Both the position numbers and the translations under genes were made by a program. A stretch of DNA of 64,000 bases from Methanolobus sp. (GTDB lineage: Archaea > Halobacteriota > Methanosarcinia > Methanosarcinales > Methanosarcinaceae), in NCBI RefSeq assembly GCF_030682845.1, contig NZ_JAUXNK010000092.1, positions 1-64,000 on the forward strand, written 5' to 3'. Positions 35,379 through 44,570 of the stretch are shown here, one piece after another. Positions within the stretch are counted from its first letter, which is position 1. Every line of letters begins with the position of its first letter. Under the pieces are notes generated by a model. That model made no database searches, was not told the DNA's origin, and saw only the letters and a list, made by a program, of their open reading frames with translations.

Positions 35379-36161
35379 ATGAAAACAGAGCTAATAAGTA
35401 CAGTGTTCCTCTCAGAAAAAAGAAAGAACACTCTCCTCATGTTGATGGAGCGGCCGGCCACCATAGATGAGATTAAGGATTCCCTCACAGGAACCACCAG
35501 TGCAATAATGGCTCAGATGAAGATCCTTCTTGAGCAGGGTCTCATTGAACAGTCAGCTGATGAATACAGCCTGACATATATAGGGAAGATCATATTACGA
35601 AAGATAAAGCCCCTGATGGAAGCGCTGAATGTCCTTGAGGAGAATAAGGAATACTGGGAAAGCAGGGATATGAGCGCTATACCTGATCCACTACTGGACA
35701 GGATTGGCGACCTTGGGCAGATAATGGTATATCAGCCTGATCTCAACCATCTTTTTGAGCCACCGACAGCATTGCTTACGAGTTTAAGGCAATCTTCATC
35801 AGTATGCACATTCTATTCGTATTTCTGTCCAAGTTGCCCTATGAATTATTCCGAACTGGCAAAAAAAGAAGTAAATTTCAATTTGATGTTGACCAGGTCT
35901 GTATACAATAGGTTGAAAGATGAATATACGGAACAGTATAATGCCATGATGGATTCTCCAAGTTCCAATATGTTCATATGTGAAGATAACACGATTCGTC
36001 TGGGCGCTCTCTCTATAACGGATAATCTCATGCTGATTGCCTTTTTCAACAAACAGGGGATTTTCGATCACAAAAAAGTCATCACTTTTGAGAACAGTGC
36101 ACGTCAGTGGGGATTGGACCTTTTTGAGCAATACAAGCAAACCGCTGAAAAAGTTAAATGA
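35379..36161 (+). CDS. Msr-like HTH transcriptional regulator 1
   Basis: This 260-residue regulator has an N-terminal winged helix (FLSEKRKNTLLMLMERPATIDEIKDSL, GTTSAIMAQMKIL) and a C-terminal ligand domain ending in WGLDLFEQYKQ. It matches the methanogen family that includes the Msr proteins of Methanosarcina, which control methyltransferase genes. A conserved FCPSCP motif in the C-terminal domain could be redox-active. It lies 480 bases upstream of the UroD-type methyltransferase operon. Its close paralog is at 56263-57045 (about three quarters identical by eye). Confidence 0.85.
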   Translation: MKTELISTVFLSEKRKNTLLMLMERPATIDEIKDSLTGTTSAIMAQMKILLEQGLIEQSADEYSLTYIGKIILRKIKPLMEALNVLEENKEYWESRDMSAIPDPLLDRIGDLGQIMVYQPDLNHLFEPPTALLTSLRQSSSVCTFYSYFCPSCPMNYSELAKKEVNFNLMLTRSVYNRLKDEYTEQYNAMMDSPSSNMFICEDNTIRLGALSITDNLMLIAFFNKQGIFDHKKVITFENSARQWGLDLFEQYKQTAEKVK

Positions 36162-36641
36162 AATATAACCTCCAGTCACTGCAGAATATTGACATCAATT
36201 ATTTATCCGAATTATATTTTTTTGCCTACGGCTTTTTATTGTTTTATTTTGCGATAATTCATAAAAAGGCCTTTTTTGTATGTCTGTATGACTTAATATC
36301 AAATTTCCTTATGTCCCTATTCATGGTCTCGATATTATCGAAGGTGTTAATTTTTTTCCTGCCGGGGTTTTCCTGAATGCTTTAGATTAAGAATATGCTC
36401 TCGGTAAAAACTACAATTCAAACCTTGAACAGGCAATTGATAATAATAATGGCATTGACTAATTACCGGGAGTTATTATATATATCTATGCCCAGATACC
36501 AATTAGTGTCAATAATGACAAATTCATAATTTGCATGGTTGACTGCGAAAAGATTTGATTTCAGATTGGTGGTTATGGATGGAAAAAGTGTACTATTTTC
36601 GCCATTCCTAACCAGTAATAACAAAAGATTGGTGATGAATT
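36162..36641. promoter_or_regulatory. Intergenic region with the methyltransferase promoter
   Basis: There is no convincing gene here: the AT-rich frames at 36158-36376 and 36539-36736 lack binding sites and protein signatures. The region holds the tripartite promoter at 36437-36484 and, downstream, a leader of about 135 bases before the ATG at 36642. Confidence 0.5.
36437..36484 (+). promoter_or_regulatory. Tripartite methyltransferase promoter, site A
   Basis: TTGATAATA starts at 36437, ATTACC at 36462, AGTTAT at 36471, and the TATA box TATATA at 36479 (offsets 0, 25, 34, 42). The same order and spacing occur at four other sites (51673-51720, 57215-57262, 57611-57658, 63079-63126). It drives the UroD-led operon. 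Confidence 0.75.
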
Positions 36642-37754
36642 ATGCCAGCACAAGATTATATCCCAATAGATCAAAATTGGCTAGGAAATGCAGGAAAGTT
36701 ATGGACTACTCCATGGGTGGACAAGCCATCGGATAGAGTTATCGTGGACCCTATTATACTGTCACACGCAGCCACTCTATTCAGAAAGAACGCAGGGTAC
36801 TTCTATTCGAATCCTGATGAAGCAGTAAGGATGGTTTGTGCCGCCTGTGAACTCTACGATGTCACTCCGGTTGGTCACTACCTTTATGCAGATTACTGGG
36901 GAGCCGACTACGGAGCTGAAATAAAGATTCAGACAAATGCTCCACCAGGTATCACAAACCGCCCGATAAAGACTGCTGAAGATGTCGATAAGTTTGAAGT
37001 GCTGAGCACAGAAGAACTGGTCAAAGGCCCGACCCTTGCGACACACTACAAAGCACTTGACACAGTGAAGAATGAATATCCACAGATGTTCGCCCCTATC
37101 ACTCAGCTGGGTGGTACCATGGAAGTAGCTACCAACTGGGCTTCAATTGAAGATGTATTCATGTGGATGATCACAGAACCTGAACTTGTCGACAAGCTAT
37201 GTATAAAGGCCGGAGACCACATGGTCAATGCCTGCAGAGCAACAGCCGAGAGGTATGGAGCAAACGTCATGATCACCGGTTCAGTAATAGCAAGCGGTGA
37301 CCTCATGGACAGGGAACAGATCAAGAGGTTCAGTTACCAGCCCGTATCCAGAGCTGTCAGGAAAGTCCTGAGCGCAGGCGCAGGTCCGGGTGTCTATTAC
37401 CACCTCTGTGGAAACCACACCGACGACTTCGACCTGTGGAAAGATGCACCAATGAGCCCGTTCACCATTGTCCAGATAGGATATGACGGACAGAAAATAT
37501 TCCCGACATCAAAGCTGGTAGAAAACTTCGGAGACAGGTGCACATGCTTTGGAACTGTTGATACAAAGCTGGTTGACCGCGGTACACCTGCACAGGTCTA
37601 TGCACAGGCCAAGGAACAGGTCCTTGCCGGTAAGGACAGCCCAAGAGGTTTCATCCTGGGAACTGCATGCGAATGCCCAACCAACGCTCCACCTGTGAAC
37701 GTCCATGCACTTGTAAGGGCAGCAAAGGATTTCGGAAAGTATGAGAAGTTCTGA
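36642..37754 (+). CDS. UroD/MtaA-fold methyltransferase-like protein
   Basis: This 370-residue protein belongs to the uroporphyrinogen-decarboxylase fold superfamily that includes the methylcobamide:CoM methyltransferases. It keeps the zinc ligands of that group: HLCG (His-x-Cys) and a later cysteine in GTACECPTN. The usual MtaA-type front is replaced by [12 protein letters not shown]. It is the first gene of a nine-gene unit (about 8.7 kb) with redox, radical SAM, ligase and transport genes and is driven by promoter site A. It likely transfers a methyl group, perhaps between a corrinoid and a thiol or an unusual acceptor, but the substrate is not known. Confidence 0.75.
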   Translation: MPAQDYIPIDQNWLGNAGKLWTTPWVDKPSDRVIVDPIILSHAATLFRKNAGYFYSNPDEAVRMVCAACELYDVTPVGHYLYADYWGADYGAEIKIQTNAPPGITNRPIKTAEDVDKFEVLSTEELVKGPTLATHYKALDTVKNEYPQMFAPITQLGGTMEVATNWASIEDVFMWMITEPELVDKLCIKAGDHMVNACRATAERYGANVMITGSVIASGDLMDREQIKRFSYQPVSRAVRKVLSAGAGPGVYYHLCGNHTDDFDLWKDAPMSPFTIVQIGYDGQKIFPTSKLVENFGDRCTCFGTVDTKLVDRGTPAQVYAQAKEQVLAGKDSPRGFILGTACECPTNAPPVNVHALVRAAKDFGKYEKF

Positions 37755-37798
37755 GAAAGGGGATGAACAACAACAGTACAAAATAATGAGGGTTTCTT

Positions 37799-38260
37799 AT
37801 GGATATAAAGATAACTGAACAAGTGGACAATTTATTGAAGGACAACGGCGTGAGGAAAGAGGAGATCCTGGACATAATCAAGAAGGCTGAATCCAGCGGT
37901 CAAAAACTCAAGTCAAAGGATGGAAACACCTGTATTGCAAAGGGTGCATCCGAGAACCTGACCATCTACGCTGTTTATTCTGCAACTGAACTGCTTGATG
38001 TCTACGCCCACAAAATGAACATCCTCGGAATCACCGGCGGAGAGATCAAGCCAGTGGAGTACGATGATGCAAGTGACTGGATATGTGCAAAGTGCGGAGA
38101 GGTCGCACTGGAGAGGAATGTTGACATGAGCTACCTGGGAGTCACCAGGCCAGGCCCTGGTCTCGTCTGTGCCAAATGCGGCGAAATGTATGTCTCAGCC
38201 GGCATGGCAAAGTCAACACTCAAAACAGCAGAAGCGATCCTTGAAGAAAAAAGAGCTTAA
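37799..38260 (+). CDS. Double-CxxC redox/zinc protein (DVU_1557-like)
   Basis: The 153-residue protein has a helical N-terminal half and a C-terminal module with two CxxC pairs (WICAKCGE and LVCAKCGE) separated by about 30 residues, followed by a helix. The pairs could bind one zinc or iron, or act in redox. It resembles the small redox protein associated with the Desulfovibrio neighbourhood (DVU_1557-type, from memory). GAGGG precedes its ATG. It follows the methyltransferase by 44 bases. Confidence 0.6.
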   Translation: MDIKITEQVDNLLKDNGVRKEEILDIIKKAESSGQKLKSKDGNTCIAKGASENLTIYAVYSATELLDVYAHKMNILGITGGEIKPVEYDDASDWICAKCGEVALERNVDMSYLGVTRPGPGLVCAKCGEMYVSAGMAKSTLKTAEAILEEKRA

Positions 38261-38264
38261 GAAT

Positions 38265-38291
38265 ACCTGAGAATCAGAGGGATTCTCGGGT
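38265..38291 (+). other. Intercistronic hairpin
   Basis: ACCTGAGAATC (38265-38275), loop AGAGG, GATTCTCGGGT (38281-38291): eleven pairs with one G-U. It sits between the redox protein and the radical SAM gene. It might stabilise or process the message or tune the relative expression of the two segments. Confidence 0.5.
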
Positions 38292-38322
38292 AGATTACCA
38301 CCACCAACCAGAGAGGGAACAG

Positions 38323-39765
38323 ATGGAACCGATAAGCACAGTAGAAAGCCTTTGTCCGGAGTGCCTTGGAAAAATAGGCGGCATCAAGTATGCAGAGAAC
38401 GGACAAGTCTACATAAAGAAGGAGTGCCCTGACCATGGTAGTTTTACAACCCTTATATCTGAAGATATAGGTCACTACCGACAAATGGAGGAATGTTTCG
38501 AGGTCAATAGGTCACGTGCCAGGGCATCTTTAACTGATGTGGAAAAAGGCTGCCCCTTCGACTGCGGCCTCTGTCCCTCTCATAAACAGGATACCTGCCT
38601 GGCAGTGGTGGAAGTAACAGACAGGTGCGACATGGGATGTGCTTATTGTTTCGCCAGTTCTTCAATGGATAAGAGCCTTGACCCCGATATGGACACAATA
38701 AGGTTCATGTTCGAAACAGTAAAGAAATGCCAGAACAAACCAACCTGCATACAGATCTCGGGAGGAGAACCAACTCTGCGGGATGACCTGCCTGAGATAA
38801 TAAGGATGGGAAAGGAAGTAGGCATCGATCACATAGAATTAAATACCAATGGTCGCAGAATCGCCAGCGACCAGGATTATTTTGATAAGATCGCCTCAGC
38901 AGGTATAGATGCTATCTATCTTGGATTTGATGGCGTATCCGATGATATTTATATAAAAAGGACCGGAAAGAAGCTCTTTGACATAAAGGCCGAGGTCATC
39001 AACAGATGTGAGAAGGCCGGCATCGGCGTTGTTCTTGTGCCTCTTGTGGCTAAGAACTATAACCTGCACGAAGTCGGCAGGATCATAGAGTTTGCAGGCA
39101 GCAGGGTCCCGACCGTAAGAGGCGTGCACTTCCAGCCTGTATTCTATTCCGGCCGTGCACCTTCAGGTCGTGAAGGAAGGATTACCATTCTCGAACTTCT
39201 CCGGGAGGTCGAGAAGCAGACCAAGGGGCAGCTTAAGGTTGAGAATTTCACACCTTCACTGATGCCTCATGCCCATTGCGGAGCAACCTGCCTGACAGTC
39301 ATTGACAGCAATGGCTTCCTGCCACTGACCAATGTCTCACTGGGAGCACTCAAATCCGCTTCTGATGTAGCAAGCAAAACAAAGAAGTCTATCATGGGCA
39401 GGTGGAGAGGTTCTGAGAAGGATGCTCAGAAGTCCTCATGCGGCGATCTGCTTATTAAAAGCTCATGCTGCGAGAAGCCTATAAGCCAGCTGACAGTGAA
39501 AGGCTCATGCTGTGAAAAGCCGATCACTGATGTCCTTCCACAGAACTCCCTTCTGGGCGGGGGATGGGCGGACTTTATTGAGATGAGCAAGAACAGCTAT
39601 CTCACTATCTCAACAATGGCATTCCAGGACGTCTGGTCATACGAGAAAGAAAGAGTGGAGAACTGCTGCATACATGTGGTGACACGTGATGGGAGGTTTG
39701 TTCCCTTCTGCAACTACAATATGACCGATTGTGACGGCAAGTTCCTTTACAGGAATGCCGCTTAA
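38323..39765 (+). CDS. Radical SAM protein with repeated S-C-C motif (TrsS-like)
   Basis: The 480-residue protein has an N-terminal zinc-ribbon-like part (SLCPECLGKIGG, CPDHG), then the radical SAM motif CDMGCAYCFAS (CxxxCxxC) and a TIM-barrel core with ISGGEPTLRDD. After the core comes an unusual stretch with three repeats (SSCGDLLIK, SSCCEKPIS, GSCCEKPIT), then a C-terminal cysteine-rich part (ENCCIH, FCNYNMTDC). In bacterial relatives this region is, as I recall, a selenoprotein site. The reaction is unknown. It starts after GAGAGGGA and is in the middle of the operon. Confidence 0.8.
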   Translation: MEPISTVESLCPECLGKIGGIKYAENGQVYIKKECPDHGSFTTLISEDIGHYRQMEECFEVNRSRARASLTDVEKGCPFDCGLCPSHKQDTCLAVVEVTDRCDMGCAYCFASSSMDKSLDPDMDTIRFMFETVKKCQNKPTCIQISGGEPTLRDDLPEIIRMGKEVGIDHIELNTNGRRIASDQDYFDKIASAGIDAIYLGFDGVSDDIYIKRTGKKLFDIKAEVINRCEKAGIGVVLVPLVAKNYNLHEVGRIIEFAGSRVPTVRGVHFQPVFYSGRAPSGREGRITILELLREVEKQTKGQLKVENFTPSLMPHAHCGATCLTVIDSNGFLPLTNVSLGALKSASDVASKTKKSIMGRWRGSEKDAQKSSCGDLLIKSSCCEKPISQLTVKGSCCEKPITDVLPQNSLLGGGWADFIEMSKNSYLTISTMAFQDVWSYEKERVENCCIHVVTRDGRFVPFCNYNMTDCDGKFLYRNAA

Positions 39766-39804
39766 TCATTACTTTTTATTTCTGAGGAAAACAGGAGGCG
39801 TAAC

Positions 39805-40941
39805 ATGAGTCTTTCTGCAAAGATCAATACTGCTGTTCGGATGACTATAGCAAAAAGGAAACTGGAGTCCCGGAAAATAGAAGACGGGACCGGGAATCCT
39901 CTTGAGCAATGGGGCCTGGCCAAGATAAGGAATGACGTGAAGAACAACAGGGAGCTGAAAGAGTTCTTTGGCCAGAGGGAACTTGACAGGGATTACATCA
40001 ATGAGTACAAGCTCATAAAGTTCAGGCAACTGATGGCGTATGTACTGGAGAACAGTCCCTATTATAAAGAGATTTACGAAAAAGCAGGTATCGATCCTTC
40101 TCAGATCACCGGATATGAGGACCTGGAGAAACTGCCACTGACCGAGCAGCAACTGTTAGCTGAGCATCCGTATCATTTCCTTTGCGTATCAAGAAAGGAG
40201 ATAGCCAGGGAGTTTACAAGTTCCGGTACCACCAACATGCTCAAGAGGATGGCATATACCCAGGACGAACTGCTGGAAATTGTTGATTCGGTCATCTCAG
40301 GCCTGAAAATGGCAGGAATGAATTCTAAAGAAGATACATTGCAGATAATGTATCCCACCATAACAGCCACCTGGGACCCCGGTCTTGTCCTCAGTAAGGC
40401 CTGTGCCCTTGCCGGTTATAAATCGGTCATTAATGATTCCCTGGATGTGGACGATCAGTTAAGGACCATGAGGGAGTCAGGGACGACTCTTATCATTGGG
40501 ACATCATCCTTCCTGCATGACCTGTCAAAGGCCGTCCGTGAGCTTATAAAGCCCGGAGAAATGGGAATAAAAACCATTATCTGCTCATCCGAACCCCTGA
40601 CGCCTTCCATGAGGGAGGAAATAGAGAGCGTATGGGGCTGCAAGACCCTGAGGCAGTGGGGCATGACAGAACTGGGGCTGGCCAATGCAATCGAATGCTC
40701 TGAGCAGGATGGTTTCCATCTCAACAACCCGGATTTCCTGGTTGAGGTCATTGATCCAAAAACCGGAAAACAGCTACCTCCCGGTGAGGAAGGAGAGCTT
40801 GTCGTCACAACTCTGCGGAGAAGGTGCATGCCTCTTATCCGTTACAGGACAAGGGACATCACAGCTCTCATTGACGAGCCGTGCAATTGTGGCGCCTGCT
40901 TTGACCAGCGAATAAGTGATATAAAGAGAATGAACTCCTGA
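39805..40941 (+). CDS. AMP-dependent CoA ligase-like protein (DVU_1553-like)
   Basis: The 378-residue protein is related to phenylacetate-CoA ligases: ATP-binding loop SSGTTNMLKR, QWGMTELGLA and YRTRDI near the end. The C-terminal lid domain is short compared with the usual 430 residues, so it may only adenylate its substrate. Its start has an excellent site (AGGAGGCG). It could activate a carboxylic acid before it is modified by the radical SAM and methyltransferase proteins. This is an inference from gene order. Confidence 0.75.
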   Translation: MSLSAKINTAVRMTIAKRKLESRKIEDGTGNPLEQWGLAKIRNDVKNNRELKEFFGQRELDRDYINEYKLIKFRQLMAYVLENSPYYKEIYEKAGIDPSQITGYEDLEKLPLTEQQLLAEHPYHFLCVSRKEIAREFTSSGTTNMLKRMAYTQDELLEIVDSVISGLKMAGMNSKEDTLQIMYPTITATWDPGLVLSKACALAGYKSVINDSLDVDDQLRTMRESGTTLIIGTSSFLHDLSKAVRELIKPGEMGIKTIICSSEPLTPSMREEIESVWGCKTLRQWGMTELGLANAIECSEQDGFHLNNPDFLVEVIDPKTGKQLPPGEEGELVVTTLRRRCMPLIRYRTRDITALIDEPCNCGACFDQRISDIKRMNS

Positions 40942-41066
40942 GGGCTCATATCTCAAGGGAGGGACTCCGGTTCCTTTCTTAGTCTTTCTTTCAGAAACGG
41001 ATGTTATGAACATTTATCCCAGGGACGGTTCTTACCGTTCTGATGCTCTTTTATGGAAGTGATGCA

Positions 41067-41747
41067 ATGAACCAGAGAGGACCGGATATAGATAAAGGAG
41101 CCCTGAGCAGGCAACAGCAACATTGGGAGTGCGTATTTTCAAGCAATGATTCTATGTTTGGCGAGGACCCCAGCAGTCCGGCCCGGTGGGCAGCCCGGCT
41201 GTTGAAGGAAGAAGGCAAGACAAAAGTCCTTGAGCTTGGTTTTGGACAGGGAAGAGATACCCTGTATTTTGCAAGGAATGGTTTTGATGTAACTGCTCTT
41301 GACTATTGCGAAAAAGGAATCAAATCCCTGAGGGAGAAAGCCAGTGAGTCCTCAGTATCAGGTTCTGTAACTCCCATGCAGCATGATGTCAGGAACAGAC
41401 TGCCTTTTAAGGATGACACATTCGATGCGTGCTATTCTCATATGCTTTACTGTATGCCCCTGACAATTTCGGAATTACGCTCACTTTCAACAGAGGTCAT
41501 GAGGGTCCTTAAGCCCGGAGGACTGAACATATTCACCACAAGACATACAGAGGACCCCCAGTACGGGACCGGTATCCACAGAGGTGAGGATATGTGGGAG
41601 ATACAGGGAGGATTCATCGTGCATTTCCTGAGCAGGGAAAAGGTGGACCTTCTCTCGGAAGGCCATGATGTATTGGATGTTACGGAATTTCAAGAAGGCG
41701 ACCTGCCTAAGAAACTGTATCGTGTAACTCTGAGAAAAAAGAGCTGA
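41067..41747 (+). CDS. SAM-dependent methyltransferase (DVU_1556-like)
   Basis: This class I methyltransferase (226 aa) shows motif I LELGFGQGRD, an acidic end of strand 2 (TALDYCEKG), MQHDVRNRLPF and VLKPGGLNIF. The substrate is unknown. ATG 41067 is chosen by the site GGAAGTGA just before; the longer frame from 41043 has none. It lies between the ligase and the second radical SAM gene in the same direction. A small gap of 125 bases upstream contains no clear terminator. Confidence 0.8.
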   Translation: MNQRGPDIDKGALSRQQQHWECVFSSNDSMFGEDPSSPARWAARLLKEEGKTKVLELGFGQGRDTLYFARNGFDVTALDYCEKGIKSLREKASESSVSGSVTPMQHDVRNRLPFKDDTFDACYSHMLYCMPLTISELRSLSTEVMRVLKPGGLNIFTTRHTEDPQYGTGIHRGEDMWEIQGGFIVHFLSREKVDLLSEGHDVLDVTEFQEGDLPKKLYRVTLRKKS

Positions 41748-41799
41748 AAGGTTCTGTTGCTTTAAAGCAAATACGTTAAAACAAAAGTGGTGAGTAAGA

Positions 41800-42795
41800 T
41801 TGTCTGATTTAGACCTTATCCAAAAATCAAAAGAAAAAGCATTGAAAGGTGAAAGGTTGGACCGGGATGATATAATCGCTCTACTGGAGATAGACCCGGA
41901 TTCAAAGGATGCGGAAATTCTCGGGAAGGCGGCACGGGAAGTTGCTGCCGTGATCACAGGGAACAGCGGGAGTGTCTGGGCTTCAATTGGTGTTGATTAT
42001 AAGAAATGTGCTATGAATTGTGATTTCTGTGCTTTTGGCCGTAAATGGGGAATTGTGAAGGATGAAAGCGAACGAGACTCCCAGGAGATCATAGAGCTGG
42101 TCCGCCAATTCGTTTCCCATGGAGCCAGATGGATAACTTTACGGACTACGCAGTTTTACGGAATTGAAAGACTGACCCAGATTGTCAAGGATATCAGGGC
42201 TTCAATTCCGGGAGAGTACCAGATAGTCGTCAATACCGGGGAGTTCAACGAGACACAAGCAGAGACCCTGTCCGGCGCAGGGGCGCAGATGGTCTATCAT
42301 ACCATCCGGCTTCGCGAAGGCATAAATACGAGATTCAAAACCGAAGACCGGATCGCAACTCTTGCTTCTGTCAGCAGTTCCCCGCTGGACCTTGCCTACC
42401 TTGTCGAGCCTGTTGGCATAGAACACACGAACTCCGAAATAGCCGACGTCTTCCTGACAGCAATGGAGTACAATGCCAGGCTATGTGGCGTTATGGCAAG
42501 AGTGCCTCTTCCAGGCACGCCTTTGAGTGATTATCCTCAAATTTCGGAGCGAAGACATGCACAGATAGTAGCAGTGACACGTCTGGCTGCCGGCTATCAT
42601 GCACCGGATATATGCGCACATCCCCCCTCACGGCTTGCTGTGGAATGGGGTGCTAATGTGGTTGTTGTCGAGACCGGGGCCATTCCAAGAGAAGGTGCTG
42701 ACTGTAAGACTGAATGGCATGGTTTCGGTCTGGAAACTGCCAGGGATTATTTCACGAATGCAGGATATGGATTTTACTCCGGGAGGGAGAACTGA
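41800..42795 (+). CDS. Biotin-synthase-like radical SAM protein
   Basis: This 331-residue enzyme carries CAMNCDFCAFG (CxxxCxxC), ASIGVDYKKC before it, a TIM-barrel core (VNTGEFNE, YHTIRLREGINT, LVEPVGIEHT) and an arginine-rich pattern similar to BioB/HydE/PylB relatives. It lacks the additional iron-sulfur cysteines of BioB as far as can be seen. The start codon is TTG, preceded by GGTGAG. In methanogens this fold includes PylB; neither the neighbours nor the sequence support that identity here. It is one base upstream of the transport genes. Confidence 0.75.
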   Translation: MSDLDLIQKSKEKALKGERLDRDDIIALLEIDPDSKDAEILGKAAREVAAVITGNSGSVWASIGVDYKKCAMNCDFCAFGRKWGIVKDESERDSQEIIELVRQFVSHGARWITLRTTQFYGIERLTQIVKDIRASIPGEYQIVVNTGEFNETQAETLSGAGAQMVYHTIRLREGINTRFKTEDRIATLASVSSSPLDLAYLVEPVGIEHTNSEIADVFLTAMEYNARLCGVMARVPLPGTPLSDYPQISERRHAQIVAVTRLAAGYHAPDICAHPPSRLAVEWGANVVVVETGAIPREGADCKTEWHGFGLETARDYFTNAGYGFYSGREN

Positions 42796-43779
42796 ATGCA
42801 AAAACGCGTCTCTATGTTATGCATGCTTTTCATCCTTTTTTTATCCCTTCTGGCATCCGGATGCACAGGACATGCATCTGAGGGTACAGAGAAAATAAAA
42901 GTAGGAACATGGAAGACCGCCCAGACCATCCAGCCATTTCTCTACCAGGACTACATTGACGACAGGTACTCGGTAGAAGTGCTCCCCTTCACAAATCCCG
43001 GTGACCAGAAAGCTGCACTGCTTGCGGGAAGCCTGGATATGACAGGTACGACAATAGCACTTGCCATCACGGCTGCTTCTAAGGGTGAGCCGGTGGTTAT
43101 TGTGAGCGGACTTGCCAACAAATGCTCGGCCATTGTTGTAAGGGAAGACTCTGACATCAAAACGGCTGAAGACCTCAAGGGTAAGAGAATCGCATACGTC
43201 CCGGGGACCATGCATCATGTCCTTTTGCTTGAAACACTGGAGCAGGCAGGACTTGATCCTGCAAAAGATGTCAGGCTTCAGCGTATCGACTTCTTCGATA
43301 TGGGGCAGGCGCTCTCTCAGGGCACTGTGGATGCTTTCTGCAGCGGGGAACCTTATCCGTCCCTTGCGGTTGCTAACGGATACGGGCGTGTGCTTATTTA
43401 TCCATATTACGGGGAAAGTGTGGGAACTATCAATGCCGGCATGCTCACAACAAAGAGCAATATTGAAAATGACCGGGAAAAGATCCAGCAGCTGGTAACT
43501 GCTCATGCCCGAGCGACAGAATATCTAAACGACAATCCTGACGAATGGATCAACATGTCCTCGTCTTTTGGAACTGACCCTGAAGTACTGAGGATCGCTC
43601 AGGATAATATGGAACTGGCATGGTATATGGATGAAGCATATGTTCAGCAGGCGGAGAAGCTTGCAGAAAGGATGAAAGACCTTGGCATGATCGCTCAGGT
43701 GCCGGATATGGATGTCCTCTTTGATCGGAGCTTTGTGGAACAGGCACGCAATGATCTTCAAAACAGTGAAACCGCATGA
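42796..43779 (+). CDS. ABC transporter substrate-binding lipoprotein (SsuA/THI5-like)
   Basis: A signal peptide ends in the lipobox LLASGC, and the mature part has a NMT1/SsuA-type binding fold: IKVGTWKTAQTIQPF, LLAGSLDMTGTTIALAI, DIKTAEDLKGKRIAYVPGT and VDAFCSGEPYPSLA. These proteins bring in sulfonates, nitrate, thiamine precursors or similar small molecules. It starts right after the radical SAM gene with GGAGGGAG in the coding end, and its stop overlaps the permease start (ATGA). The ligand is likely linked to the operon's pathway. Confidence 0.85.
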   Translation: MQKRVSMLCMLFILFLSLLASGCTGHASEGTEKIKVGTWKTAQTIQPFLYQDYIDDRYSVEVLPFTNPGDQKAALLAGSLDMTGTTIALAITAASKGEPVVIVSGLANKCSAIVVREDSDIKTAEDLKGKRIAYVPGTMHHVLLLETLEQAGLDPAKDVRLQRIDFFDMGQALSQGTVDAFCSGEPYPSLAVANGYGRVLIYPYYGESVGTINAGMLTTKSNIENDREKIQQLVTAHARATEYLNDNPDEWINMSSSFGTDPEVLRIAQDNMELAWYMDEAYVQQAEKLAERMKDLGMIAQVPDMDVLFDRSFVEQARNDLQNSETA

Positions 43780-44570
43780 CAGTCAGTAACTGGAAAATGG
43801 ACTATATAGGATTTGTTCTTCCAGCATTGATATTTACCGCATGGTATCTTGTGACTCTGGAGGGAGGAGTACCGGCATATCTTATTCCCTCACCATCGAA
43901 CCTGGTTCGCGTGGCAGTTGATTTTGCTACCGGGCATGCGAATCTCACACCTTATGCAGGGACACTGTTAGTACATACCCTTGCCAGCGTTCAAAGAGTG
44001 GCGATGGGTTTTGGTCTGGCTGTTGCTGTGGGACTTCCCCTGGGTTTTCTGACAGGGCGCATGTCCCTTGCAAAGAACTCTCTTGACCCAACTGTACATC
44101 TCATCCGTATCATCCCCGGCATTGGGTGGTTACCCATAGCCATAGTATGGTTTGGCGTGGGGGAGAATACAACCCTGTTTCTCATATCACTGGCAGCCTT
44201 TTTCCCGATATATGTGAATGCAGCCCAGGGAGCCTCTTCAGTACCTCCTTTACTCATCCGTGCAGGGAGGATGCTGGGTGCCAATAAGCTGATGATATTC
44301 ACTACGGTAATCATACCAGCATCCATGCCTTCCACTTTGGCCGGACTACGGCTGGGTTTGGGCATTTCCTGGGCCTATCTTGTACTGGGTGAGCTTACAG
44401 GTGTGACATGTGGACTGGGTGCGGTTATGATGGATGCCCGGATGCTGGGGCACGTAGAGATGATCCTGGTCTCTATGATATTCATAGGATTGTTTGGCCG
44501 CATCAGCGATATGATACTCGTAGGTTCTTTTAAAAGGCTGGACCTGCTAAGGGAGGAGAACAAAGAATGA
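43776..44570 (+). CDS. ABC transporter permease (SsuC-like)
   Basis: The 264-residue membrane protein has about six transmembrane segments and the EAA-type loop: IIPGIGWLPIAIVWFGVGE, ANKLMIFTTVIIPASMPSTLAGLRLGLGISW. It is typical for sulfonate/nitrate/taurine permeases. It overlaps both neighbours by four bases (ATGA), so the transporter genes are translationally coupled. Confidence 0.88.
   Translation: MTVSNWKMDYIGFVLPALIFTAWYLVTLEGGVPAYLIPSPSNLVRVAVDFATGHANLTPYAGTLLVHTLASVQRVAMGFGLAVAVGLPLGFLTGRMSLAKNSLDPTVHLIRIIPGIGWLPIAIVWFGVGENTTLFLISLAAFFPIYVNAAQGASSVPPLLIRAGRMLGANKLMIFTTVIIPASMPSTLAGLRLGLGISWAYLVLGELTGVTCGLGAVMMDARMLGHVEMILVSMIFIGLFGRISDMILVGSFKRLDLLREENKE

Noticed and set aside
35197-35379. 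A 60-residue frame that ends one base into the Msr-like regulator 1 start
   Set aside because: The TAATG overlap is suggestive, but there is no binding site, no similarity I recognise and no equivalent before the paralog at 56263.
36158-36376. A hydrophobic 72-residue frame after Msr-like regulator 1
   Set aside because: It is AT-rich sequence full of Phe/Leu/Ile codons with no binding site; it looks like chance membrane-like translation of an intergenic region.
41800-42795. The second radical SAM protein as PylB (pyrrolysine synthesis)
   Set aside because: No pylS, pylC or pylD gene is near, and I see no pyrrolysine-containing methyltransferase in the window. The general BioB/HydE/PylB fold fits, the specific identity does not.
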